A DNA stretch of 64,000 nt, taken from the NCBI GenBank assembly GCA_934456435.1, contig CAKSHH010000003.1, positions 1 through 64,000 on the forward strand. The letters run 5' to 3'. Shown here piece after piece: positions 56,826 through 64,000 of the stretch (position 1 is the stretch's first letter; every line of letters starts with the position of its first letter). Source of the DNA: an uncultured Eubacteriales bacterium (GTDB taxonomy: Bacteria; Bacillota; Clostridia; Oscillospirales; Acutalibacteraceae). The notes beneath the pieces were generated by a model that searched no databases, was not told where the DNA came from, and saw only the letters and a program-made list of their open reading frames with translations. The position numbers were made by a program, and so were the translations under genes.

Positions 56826-58712
56826 ATGAAAAAAATACTTTTGTCCGTGCTCTCGGTTGCTTTATGTCTTTGCCTGATCATTCCGATCGGCGTGACCGCT
56901 TTCGCAAAGAACGAAGAAGCACCGGCAGTTGAACAGGCCAATGTGACTCTTGAAGAGTACCTTGCAGATGCAGCGGCAAACGGTAATCAGGTTCAGGTAG
57001 TCAACAGCAATGTCGGCGACACGCTCGACAAAATCGGAGACGCATTCGGCTCTCTTTCATCAACGAGCACAAAAACAGTATTCATGAAGCTGCTTGCAAA
57101 GGCAATCAACCTGCTCAGCAACACGCTCATCAACATTCTCGGCAAGGCTCTCGGATACGTTATCCCCCAGACATCGGTTATCCACGATTTTGCCGACTTC
57201 AACCTTGACGAATACGGTAATTTCTATGCAGGTATGTCTGAGTTCCTCGACGCTCCGGCGGCAGGCGCAAAATGGCATCTCGGCTATGCTCAGGCTTCCA
57301 TTCTCCCCGATGATTTCGGCACAACTCCGTACACCATGGGCGGCTACGGTCTCATGGCAACGACCACCGAAACATTCGACGGGCTTTGGGTTCGCACAAT
57401 CGTTCTCAACGACGGCACAGGCAGGGGCAACGTTGCTTTCTGCGTGCTTGACGCTATCGGCATTGCAAACGCCGACGTTCGTCTCATTCGTGAGGCTGTT
57501 GCCGACTTTGCAAAGGCAAACAACATTGTCAGCGTCAACGTTTCCGTCACACATACACACAGCGGAATCGATCTTCAGGGCGTTTGGGACAACACCGTTT
57601 CCAACGTGCTGAACAACATTTTCCTGTCCAACCTCGGTCTTGCTCCTATCAAGAGCGGCGTAAACCGCACCTTCCTCAACAAGATTATTGAGCAGACCGC
57701 AAAGACTATCAAAACAGCTTATGCCGATATGGAAGGCGGCACTCTCACCCTTGCGAAAAAGGATATCGCAGATGATTATCTCCGCGACAGAACCGCTCCG
57801 TACACATTTGACGGCAATCTTTACCGCCTTATGTTCACTCCGGACAACAAAGCCGAGAAATCAACGATCATTGCTTCTTTCAGCGCACACCCGGAGAACT
57901 CAGGCTACGGTCACACGGTAATTTCCGCCGACTTCGTTCCTTACATTGAGGAAGTTCTCAACAAGGCGGGCTACAACTTCATTTATATTCAGGGCTGTAT
58001 AGGTACTATTACATACCAGCGCGGTGTAACCGACGACGGACTTGACCTCACAAGACATGAGGAAACTGTCAGATACGGCCACGAGATCGGCTATATTATT
58101 CTCGGACTTACAAAGACCGAGGCTGAGTGTAAGACAATGAACTACGCTCTCGGCGATTTCCTCGGCGAGGCTGAGTATGACTCAACCGAGGGCTACACCT
58201 CCTGGCACAAGGATTGGCAGCCCGTAAGCGAGAGCGCGGTTGCTCCGATGCTCAACATCGCCCACAAGCAGTACATCATCGAGGTTTCCAACAAGCTGAT
58301 GGATATCGTCGGCAAGACGGGAATCACAGACTATTTCTTCCTCTATGACAAGACCTCCGACAAATATTACACCGTTACGGAGTCAGGCTACATGGAGCTC
58401 GGCAAGTCACTTCTCGTTGAGCTTTGCCCCGGCGAAACTTACGGCGAACTTCTCATGGGCGGCGACGGACTCAAGGGATTCAAGTATCAGTCGCTTCGCG
58501 AAATGTACGGCGAAAACATCATCGTATTCGACCTTATGAATGACGCTATCGGCTACATTGAGCCCGATGACGACTTCGTAATGGCAGGCGTTCAGTACAG
58601 CGAGAAGAAGGAGAAGTTTGACACCGACACATGGTGCCTTATCTCCTGGGGTCAGAACACCGCTTCAAAGGTAATTTCCGAATTTATGGATCTTGTTGAC
58701 AGCGTAAGATAA
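56826..58712 (+). CDS. Secreted neutral ceramidase-like protein
   Basis: A 628-aa exported protein with a signal peptide (LLSVLSVALCLCLIIPIGVTAFA). Its core resembles the neutral/alkaline non-lysosomal ceramidase N-terminal fold: WHLGYAQASILPDDF, VAFCVLDAIGIANADVRLIREAV, VNVSVTHTHSGIDLQGVWD (zinc-type His cluster with Ser) and FSAHPENSGYGHTVISADFVPYIEEVL. A hydrophobic amphipathic stretch (about 80-120) is unusual. It may cleave ceramide or related amide lipids in the gut lumen, but sequence identity to true ceramidases looks low. Monocistronic; GAAAGGAG site. Confidence 0.72.
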   Translation: MKKILLSVLSVALCLCLIIPIGVTAFAKNEEAPAVEQANVTLEEYLADAAANGNQVQVVNSNVGDTLDKIGDAFGSLSSTSTKTVFMKLLAKAINLLSNTLINILGKALGYVIPQTSVIHDFADFNLDEYGNFYAGMSEFLDAPAAGAKWHLGYAQASILPDDFGTTPYTMGGYGLMATTTETFDGLWVRTIVLNDGTGRGNVAFCVLDAIGIANADVRLIREAVADFAKANNIVSVNVSVTHTHSGIDLQGVWDNTVSNVLNNIFLSNLGLAPIKSGVNRTFLNKIIEQTAKTIKTAYADMEGGTLTLAKKDIADDYLRDRTAPYTFDGNLYRLMFTPDNKAEKSTIIASFSAHPENSGYGHTVISADFVPYIEEVLNKAGYNFIYIQGCIGTITYQRGVTDDGLDLTRHEETVRYGHEIGYIILGLTKTEAECKTMNYALGDFLGEAEYDSTEGYTSWHKDWQPVSESAVAPMLNIAHKQYIIEVSNKLMDIVGKTGITDYFFLYDKTSDKYYTVTESGYMELGKSLLVELCPGETYGELLMGGDGLKGFKYQSLREMYGENIIVFDLMNDAIGYIEPDDDFVMAGVQYSEKKEKFDTDTWCLISWGQNTASKVISEFMDLVDSVR

Positions 58713-58714
58713 GC

Positions 58715-58744
58715 CTAAATACCGGCAAGGGTTGCCGTATTTAG
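58715..58744. repeat. Hairpin after the ceramidase-like gene
   Basis: CTAAATACCGGCAA / TTGCCGTATTTAG with a 3-nt loop, directly at the stop codon. It lacks a T-run, so it may protect the mRNA end rather than terminate alone. A second inverted repeat follows (CTTTACCC / GGGTAAA, about 58760-58800). Confidence 0.6.
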
Positions 58745-58810
58745 ATGCAGAAAGCGTTTTCTTTACCCCGAAGCTGTATATATAATACTGCGAGGGTAAA
58801 AAAACGTTTA

Positions 58811-58905
58811 GAAGAACAAAACATAATATAATCAGCATAAAGTAAAAGCTATAATTCACATGAATCGAAATGTGTATTATAGCTTTTATTACTGTTTTGT
58901 TCTTC
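58811..58905. repeat. Dispersed palindromic element, copy 3
   Basis: The 12-bp ends GAAGAACAAAAC (58811-58822) and GTTTTGTTCTTC (58894-58905) are perfect inverted repeats. Inside, AAAAGCTATAATTCACA (58844-58860) pairs with TGTGTATTATAGCTTTT (58871-58887, one mismatch). The right side continues GGTCTGCGCTAA, as at copy 2. It abuts the C-terminally shortened MocR gene. Confidence 0.85.
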
Positions 58906-58934
58906 GGTCTGCGCTAAAGACGGCAGCCCTTGTT

Positions 58935-60023
58935 TTATTTTGCAGATAATTCCTTCCTTTTATTCCTCCTGACACGATTTATATGCCTCTCAAAATCGCC
59001 GTTGTTTATCAGCTCGGTAAGTACAAACTGCTCAAACGTCGGCACGGTACACGAATGGAAGCCGAGCTTTTCTTCAAAGGGCTTGACAAGCCGCTTCGGC
59101 AGAACCATATATCCCACACGCAAAGACGGCGATATCGTTTTGGAAAAGGTGTTCAGATAGATGACGTTATCGTGATCTGAAAGAGCAAACAGCGTTTCCA
59201 TCGGCTTCGAGGAAACCGAAAACTCGGAATCATAGTCGGATTCCACGATGAAACGGTCGCCCTTGTCGGACCATCTGATATATTCGTGACGTTTTGACGC
59301 CGAGGCAGTAACTCCGCTGGGGAAGCTTCGGTACGGAGTGGTGTGAAGAACGTCCGCATCAGTCGCCGCCAGCGCCGCATCGTCGATTCCGTCATCCGAG
59401 AGCGGCAGAAGCTCATATTTCAGCCCCGCGGCACGGTATACCTGCTCTATTTTTTCGTAGGACGGCGACTCAATCGCATACACCTTATCCCTGCCGAGAA
59501 GATCAACTATAAGTCCGTAAAGATATTCGGCGCCCGAACCGATAATAATTTGCTCAGTTTCAACGTTGATTCCGCGGTTGCGCGCAAGATACTGCTTCAG
59601 CGCCGTTCTAAGCTCACCTCGTCCGGCGTTTGGCGATTTTTCAAGTATCTCATCATTGTAATCCATAATCACGCGCCTCATTGTCTTGCTCAACAGCGAG
59701 ACGGAAAATTCGGGACGCACCCCCTCCGCATGGTTTTCATGCGGTCGCTTTTTTGTCTCGCCGACAGAAACAGCGAAGCCGTCCGATGTGCGAAAGGTCA
59801 CAAAAAATCCGCTTCGCTCGTGCGGCTCGGCATAGCCCTCGTCACACAGAAGCTCATACGCGTGCTCAACCGTCACCGTGCTCACTCCCGCCTCGTCGGC
59901 AAGCAGTCTTTTTGACGGCAGTTTCTGATTGTATCCGTAAATTCCGCTCACTATATCGTCGCGGAGCTGTTTATAGAGTTGTAAGTATACGGGCCTTTTT
60001 TCTTTGTCAATTATGTATTTCAT
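58935..60023 (-). CDS. MocR/PdxR-family regulator, C-terminally truncated
   Basis: A 362-aa protein with an N-terminal GntR winged helix (YLQLYKQLRDDIVSGIYGYNQKLPSKRLLADEAGVSTVTVEHAYELL) and a type I aminotransferase-like domain (IIIGSGAEYLYGLIVDLLG, IVESDYDSEF, PLP-Lys region NTFSKTISPSLRVGYM). MocR proteins are usually 440-500 aa; this one ends at HINRVRRNKRKELSAK, where the family continues with a small C-terminal domain of about 90 residues. The missing part is not found beyond the adjacent palindrome. It is divergent from an ECF transporter gene, which it probably regulates, most likely for vitamin B6. It may no longer be functional. Confidence 0.8.
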   Translation of the reverse strand: MKYIIDKEKRPVYLQLYKQLRDDIVSGIYGYNQKLPSKRLLADEAGVSTVTVEHAYELLCDEGYAEPHERSGFFVTFRTSDGFAVSVGETKKRPHENHAEGVRPEFSVSLLSKTMRRVIMDYNDEILEKSPNAGRGELRTALKQYLARNRGINVETEQIIIGSGAEYLYGLIVDLLGRDKVYAIESPSYEKIEQVYRAAGLKYELLPLSDDGIDDAALAATDADVLHTTPYRSFPSGVTASASKRHEYIRWSDKGDRFIVESDYDSEFSVSSKPMETLFALSDHDNVIYLNTFSKTISPSLRVGYMVLPKRLVKPFEEKLGFHSCTVPTFEQFVLTELINNGDFERHINRVRRNKRKELSAK

Positions 60024-60070
60024 CTGGTTATATATTTTTCTCCATTTCTGACTATTTTATATTATCAGAA

Positions 60071-60087
60071 CCATTATATAATAATGG
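60071..60087. promoter_or_regulatory. Palindrome CCATTAT-ATA-ATAATGG in divergent promoter region
   Basis: Seven-bp perfect arms covering a TATAAT (60077-60082) ahead of the ECF transporter gene. Candidate site for the MocR-type regulator or another repressor. Confidence 0.45.
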
Positions 60088-60114
60088 CATCAGATTTGCA
60101 AGGAGGAAAAACAA

Positions 60115-60636
60115 ATGCAAACAAAAACCAGTCCCAAAAGAATAACCGTGTGGATCTGCACGACGGCAATGTTTATGGCTCTCAACGTTGTTATGAGCTC
60201 TTTCGGCGTTCCCGTGCCCGGCGGACACCTGTACTTAAACGACATCGTTATTTGCACAGCCGCCATAATTCTTGACCCTCTTGCGGCATTTATGGTCGGC
60301 GGCGTAGGCGCGTTTCTCGGTGATTTCTTCTTCTACCCCACACCGATGTACGTCTCGCTGGTAACTCACGGCTTGCAGGCAATCGTCATTTCCCTGTTCT
60401 CACACTATGTTCTCAAAAAACGTCCCGTGCTTTCTTCGGGAATCGGTGTCAGCATCGGCGCGGTAATTATGGTCGTCGGCTACTCGCTCGGCAGAGCATT
60501 TCTTTACAGCACACCGGAATATGCCATTATGAAGCTTCCGTATCAGATTTTTCAGGCTGTTGTCGGTGCGGTGCTCGGTATGCTGCTCTGCTGGAAATTC
60601 GGAGTATATAAACTGTATCAAAAAGGAATCTCCTAA
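60115..60636 (+). CDS. ECF transporter S component (vitamin uptake)
   Basis: A 173-aa membrane protein with about six helices. It has the ECF S-component pattern: ITVWICTTAMFMALNVVMSSFGVPVPGGHLYLNDIVICTAAIILDP then GGVGAFLGDFFFYPTPMYVSLVTHGLQAI. It binds a vitamin outside and couples to the shared EcfAAT module, which is elsewhere. The divergent MocR/PdxR-type regulator suggests pyridoxine (PdxU-like) as substrate. AAGGAGG site before ATG; strong terminator after. Confidence 0.85.
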   Translation: MQTKTSPKRITVWICTTAMFMALNVVMSSFGVPVPGGHLYLNDIVICTAAIILDPLAAFMVGGVGAFLGDFFFYPTPMYVSLVTHGLQAIVISLFSHYVLKKRPVLSSGIGVSIGAVIMVVGYSLGRAFLYSTPEYAIMKLPYQIFQAVVGAVLGMLLCWKFGVYKLYQKGIS

Positions 60637-60642
60637 CATTGT

Positions 60643-60684
60643 AAAAGCGCTTCGGAAATCAAAACTTCCGAGGCGCTTTTCGTT
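60643..60684 (+). terminator. Terminator of the ECF gene
   Basis: AAAAGCGCTTCGGAA / TTCCGAGGCGCTTTT (60643-60657, 60666-60680), one mismatch, then CGTTTT. It can also act on the convergent gene. Confidence 0.85.
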
Positions 60685-60694
60685 TTATCAGCAA

Positions 60695-61387
60695 TTATTT
60701 AATTTTTAAGGTTCGCAGATACTTCTTCTGCTCATCCGTAATGCGATAGCTTTCAATCGCCTTTTGTATAGCTTTGTTGTGCGTCCATTTTTCAAGGCGA
60801 TGATTCTCAATATACGGAACCGTCTCATCATAGTTTTTGGCAAGCGCGGTTGCAAAGTACCATGCAGCCATCATCTTGACATAATATTCGTCTCGGCTGA
60901 CGGCGCAAACACGCTCAGCACATTCCGTATCAAAATTTTCACCGAGGAAAAAGTCCATCAGCATTTTTATTCCGAACCTCACGGTGTACGGATTGTCGGC
61001 ATTAAGCCATTCGGGGATTTTCGCATACAATTCGGGAAGATGCTTCTTGAAAGCCGCTATCCGCATCAGATCGCAGGTCGCCCAGTTATCGACAAACGGA
61101 AGAAATTTGTCAAGCAAGGCTATCGCTTTTTCATAATCCTTTTCAAATCCGATTATAACAGCATGGACGTTGTTTTCCTCGTAATATTTGTGCGGTAAAG
61201 CCCTTAAAAAGCTTTCGCAATCTCCGCTTTTGTAAAAATCTTTTGCAAATTTTTTCAGTTGCGGCGAACGCACACCTATTACCGTTTCCTTGTCAACGGT
61301 CGGCATCAGCGCGGCATGAAAATCACGATATTTTTCGTCCTGCAGCTCAAACAATTTTTGCTGAACATACTTTTCAATTTCATTCAT
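60695..61387 (-). CDS. AlkD-like DNA alkylation repair protein
   Basis: A 230-aa all-helical HEAT-like protein of the AlkD family, DNA glycosylases for bulky or cationic alkyl lesions. VRSPQLKKFAKDFYK, LPFVDNWATCDLM (the conserved Asp after NWxxCD) and YYVKMMAAWYFATALAKNYDE are typical. ATG 61387 is chosen; an earlier TTG at 61396 would overlap the glycosyltransferase stop. Coupled to that gene but functionally unrelated. Confidence 0.88.
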   Translation of the reverse strand: MNEIEKYVQQKLFELQDEKYRDFHAALMPTVDKETVIGVRSPQLKKFAKDFYKSGDCESFLRALPHKYYEENNVHAVIIGFEKDYEKAIALLDKFLPFVDNWATCDLMRIAAFKKHLPELYAKIPEWLNADNPYTVRFGIKMLMDFFLGENFDTECAERVCAVSRDEYYVKMMAAWYFATALAKNYDETVPYIENHRLEKWTHNKAIQKAIESYRITDEQKKYLRTLKIK

Positions 61388-61392
61388 CTTTA

Positions 61393-62511
61393 TCAAACAC
61401 TTTCAATAAAATCTTCGATCGCCTTCACTCTTTTTTCGAGTGAAAAATCCTTTGCTCTCTTTGCTTCCTCGGCGCTGAATTTTTCAAGGAGCGACGGATT
61501 TTCCAGAACAGTTTTCATCGCGTTGTAAAGTCCGTCCTCGGAATTTTCACAGATAATTCCGCACTCGTTTTCGCCGAAAATTTCTCTCATTCCCGAACAC
61601 TCGGTTGTAATCACAGGAACATTTAAAGCAACCGCTTCGCTGACCGCGGTGCTGTATCCCTCGGCATAGGACGCACAGACAAACACATCGGAACGTGCAA
61701 TATATTTATAGGGGTTCGTCTGAAAACCAAGAATCTGAATTGTGCCGCCAAGTTTTTTTTCGGCAATCAATTTTTTTATGTTTTCTTTCTCGTCGCCGTC
61801 ACCCATAATTAAAACAGAAAACTTTTTACCGTCACGTCTGAGCCTTTCACAAGCATTTACAAAGCGGTCATACCCTTTCACCTTTACAAAGCTTCCGGCG
61901 AGAACAAATCTCATTCCCTCGCCAAAATCAAAATCTGCTTTTTCTTTGCCCTTCTCGGCAATGCTTTCAAAATCTATCGGGTTGTAAAGTACAAAAACCT
62001 TTTCCGCCATTCCGTATTTCTGAACAAACGATTCTTTCATTGTTTCCGCAACACAAACAATCGCATCAAAATTTTCGTAGCATTTTTTCTCTTCTTCTGC
62101 CGAACCGAAAACTTTTTCGCTCCACGGATTTTTCACCATGTCCGTATGAACCCACGCAATTTTTTTGCAGTTTTTTCTGCCGGAATTTCCGATTATTTTC
62201 GTCGAATATCCCTCGCAAAAAGCGACCTCAACATCGTAGTTGCCTTTAATAAAATTCTTCCTCACAAATTCGGGAGAAGCCAGCAAAGATGTTTTGATTT
62301 TCAGCTTGTTAAAGATTGCTTTTGCGCTTGAATCTGTTTTTTTCACCATGCATCGGTGATTACTGTTTGCCTTAATGATATCTGTATAGACCTCGCCGTC
62401 CGTCTCGGTAAAAACATCATATTTTCTTGTCGTGTTTTCGATAAACGTCGCAAAAATTCTTTCTGCACCGCCGCGGCCGAGCGACTCAATAAAAAACAAA
62501 ACAGATTTCAT
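61393..62511 (-). CDS. Glycosyltransferase family 4
   Basis: A 372-aa GT-B fold enzyme from ATG 62511 (GGAGA site). It opens MKSVLFFIESLGRGGAERIF, the usual N-terminal loop. The C-terminal nucleotide-sugar domain has FVLAGSFVKVKGYDRFV, VLIMGDGDEK, ILGFQTNPYKYIARSDVFVCASYAEGYSTAVSEAVALNVPVITT (E-x7-E). Probably transfers a sugar to a surface glycan and could feed the Wzm/Wzt-like exporter. Confidence 0.92.
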   Translation of the reverse strand: MKSVLFFIESLGRGGAERIFATFIENTTRKYDVFTETDGEVYTDIIKANSNHRCMVKKTDSSAKAIFNKLKIKTSLLASPEFVRKNFIKGNYDVEVAFCEGYSTKIIGNSGRKNCKKIAWVHTDMVKNPWSEKVFGSAEEEKKCYENFDAIVCVAETMKESFVQKYGMAEKVFVLYNPIDFESIAEKGKEKADFDFGEGMRFVLAGSFVKVKGYDRFVNACERLRRDGKKFSVLIMGDGDEKENIKKLIAEKKLGGTIQILGFQTNPYKYIARSDVFVCASYAEGYSTAVSEAVALNVPVITTECSGMREIFGENECGIICENSEDGLYNAMKTVLENPSLLEKFSAEEAKRAKDFSLEKRVKAIEDFIESV

Positions 62512-62571
62512 AATGGCATCTCCGTCGATTTGATGGTTAAACAATAACACATACTGTGTGTTGTCTTTATA

Positions 62572-62600
62572 ATTATATAAAATAAAAGAAAATCTGTCAA
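62572..62600 (-). promoter_or_regulatory. Promoter of the glycosyltransferase operon
   Basis: Minus strand TTGACA (62600-62595), 17-bp spacer, TATAAT (62577-62572). A short palindrome ACACA-TACTG-TGTGT follows near the start site (about 62547-62561). Confidence 0.85.
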
Positions 62601-62605
62601 CGAAA

Positions 62606-62631
62606 AAAGACTGCGCCGAAACGCAGTCTTT
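62606..62631 (-). terminator. Terminator of fucI
   Basis: AAAGACTGCG / CGCAGTCTTT with a 6-nt loop, followed on the minus strand by Ts. Confidence 0.85.
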
Positions 62632-62643
62632 GAAAATTTGTGA

Positions 62644-64000
62644 TTATTTGTACATCGGTCCGTAAACCTGGCATGCGCGGTAATCCTGACCCTCTTTGTC
62701 CATTCCAAAGTAGTTCCAGTTTGCCGGGCGGAAGATTTTTTCTTCGGGAACGTTGTGAAGAGAAACAGGGATACGAAGCATTGAGCACATTGTGATGAGG
62801 TCTGCACCGATGTGGCCGTATGTAGATGCGCCGTGGTTTGCGCCCCAGTTGTTCATGAGGTCGTAAGCCGACTTGAAAGCACCCTTGCCGTTGCAGATCG
62901 GAGTGAACCATGTGCAGGGCCATGTGTAGTCCGTTCTCTTCCAGAGAGCATCCGTTACGTCATCGGGAAGTCCGACATAGTAACCCTCGCAGATCTGAAT
63001 TGTCGGTCCGATACCCTTAACAAGGTTGATACGGATCATTGTTGCGGGCATTTCGTTCTTCGTAACAAAACGTGAAGAATATCCGCCGCCGCGGAAGTAA
63101 CCGTTGTCGGCTGCGTTCCATGTTGTGGCCTTGAGCATCTTGTCAACGTCCTCATCGGTTACGTCGTACCACGGCTTCATGCAAGCCTCGCCCTTGTCGT
63201 TCTTCAGCTCGCCGCAAGCGTCAAGACATGATGCACCGGAGTTAATGAGGTGGAGGAATCCGCCTGCTTCTTTAGCATGGCCCTCAAGCTCATAGCCTGT
63301 AACTCTCTTAACGGATTCTGCACTCCAATGAGTACGAACGTCGGAGAACATTGACGGCTGGTTTGTGAGGAGCTTCTCAAAGAGCATTGAAATGCCGTTG
63401 AGAACGTCGTTCTCTGTTGCAAGGATATAGGGCTCTCTTACGCCGTCCCAATCAAAGGAGGTGTTGAGAAGTGCCTCGGCAAAGTCTGCGTTCGGCCAAT
63501 GGTCTGTCCACTGACGCTGACCCTGGAAGCCAGCGGCAATAGCATTGTGACCTGCCATCTCTTCCTCTCTGCCTTCGGGAAGATTCTTGTTTCCGTTCAT
63601 AAGATCCTTGATGATGCACATCATCTTGACCGTGAACTCCCAATCCTTTTCCTTCTGCTCGTCAGATTTTCTTACGAAGTCGGGGTTCTTGTCAAATCCC
63701 TCAGGACAATGCTCCTTAGTCCACTTATAAGCCTTTTTGTATTCTTCCTCGTCATAGATGTTTTCTTCCATTCGGCGGAGGATTTCAACCTCGTCAACGG
63801 ACTCAACTCTCATGCCGAGATATTCCTCAATGAAATCGGGGTCGATCGAAGAGCCTGCGATACCCATGCAGATCGAACCGATCTGAAGATATGACTTGCC
63901 CTTCATTGTTGCAACAGCAACAGCAGCGCGTGCAAAGCGGAGGAGCTTCTCTCTAACGTCGTCGGGAAGATTCTCGGACTCGTCAGCCTCCTGAACCTCT
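62644..64000 (-). CDS. fucI: L-fucose isomerase (5' end outside window)
   Basis: Converts L-fucose to L-fuculose, the first step of fucose use (also D-arabinose). At least 452 residues are present; the N-terminus runs past the right edge, since the frame stays open to base 64000 (VREKLLRFARAAVAVATMKGKSYLQIGSICMGIAGSSID). GHNAIAAGFQGQRQWTDHWPN, PTIQICEGYYVGLP and STYGHIGADLITM are typical. It shows the organism uses host-mucin fucose. The other fuc genes should lie beyond the edge. Confidence 0.93.
   Translation of the reverse strand, partial: EVQEADESENLPDDVREKLLRFARAAVAVATMKGKSYLQIGSICMGIAGSSIDPDFIEEYLGMRVESVDEVEILRRMEENIYDEEEYKKAYKWTKEHCPEGFDKNPDFVRKSDEQKEKDWEFTVKMMCIIKDLMNGNKNLPEGREEEMAGHNAIAAGFQGQRQWTDHWPNADFAEALLNTSFDWDGVREPYILATENDVLNGISMLFEKLLTNQPSMFSDVRTHWSAESVKRVTGYELEGHAKEAGGFLHLINSGASCLDACGELKNDKGEACMKPWYDVTDEDVDKMLKATTWNAADNGYFRGGGYSSRFVTKNEMPATMIRINLVKGIGPTIQICEGYYVGLPDDVTDALWKRTDYTWPCTWFTPICNGKGAFKSAYDLMNNWGANHGASTYGHIGADLITMCSMLRIPVSLHNVPEEKIFRPANWNYFGMDKEGQDYRACQVYGPMYK

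Overview
The window looks like chromosomal DNA from an anaerobic, spore-forming Clostridia bacterium, probably a gut Oscillospirales/Ruminococcaceae-type organism. The evidence is the sporulation set (YqfC/YqfD, YlbJ, a SpoIIQ-like M23 protein), a complete NADH-linked [FeFe] hydrogenase operon with a Rex-type site, lysine synthesis through diaminopimelate dehydrogenase under a lysine riboswitch, ABC exporters next to VanRS/BceRS-like two-component systems, and repeat-rich surface proteins. The genus is inferred; there is no rRNA in the window to settle it.

Layout. 1-4.4 kb is visibly AT-richer than the rest. It carries a two-component system facing a CD1871A-family small protein, a membrane polyferredoxin and a TlpA-like lipoprotein, and ends at a decayed small gene; it looks like accessory cargo. 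4.7-8.8 kb holds a putative glycoside hydrolase, a small membrane protein, a prolyl-tRNA editing protein, the remnant of a ferredoxin-type aldo/keto reductase, and an MGMT-like gene. 8.9-14.4 kb holds pyruvate kinase and sporulation genes. 14.4-20.5 kb holds an AbrB-regulated ABC-2 exporter and the riboswitch-controlled dapA-dapB-ddh-lysA operon. 20.5-30 kb holds a second two-component system, a PqqD/S26-peptidase pair, a CopZ-like protein, a MacB/FtsX-like exporter and a Wzm/Wzt-like glycan exporter. 30-35.4 kb is the hydrogenase operon. 35.5-40.7 kb holds sugar oxidoreductase/isomerase genes, repeat DNA, a candidate sRNA, rpsU and an iron alcohol dehydrogenase. 40.9-47.6 kb holds tRNA-Thr and tRNA-Tyr, two large repetitive surface proteins and two XRE regulators. 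47.7-56.6 kb holds housekeeping genes (engB, lon, a TtcA-like gene, an Sfp-type transferase, an SGNH hydrolase, murI, murD) plus a small XRE-controlled island. 56.8-64 kb holds a ceramidase-like secreted protein, a truncated MocR regulator facing an ECF vitamin transporter, an AlkD-like protein, a glycosyltransferase, and L-fucose isomerase running off the edge.

The most distinctive signals are non-coding. A family of three long palindromic elements (13.5, 41.3 and 58.8 kb) sits each time between convergent genes, and one lies beside the truncated end of the MocR gene. The hydrogenase leader contains a perfect 18-bp inverted repeat. A candidate small RNA with CCCCTC motifs lies at 38.9 kb. 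Several well-formed operator arrays (TCTTAA x3, ACAGATA half-sites, paired ATAACYAAAYGGTTAT palindromes, paired TTAGC-N4-GCTAA palindromes) link regulators to neighbouring genes. I found no clear new multi-gene defence or biosynthetic system. The best candidates for something undescribed are the dispersed palindromes, the sRNA, and the three-gene island at 52.9-54.4 kb.
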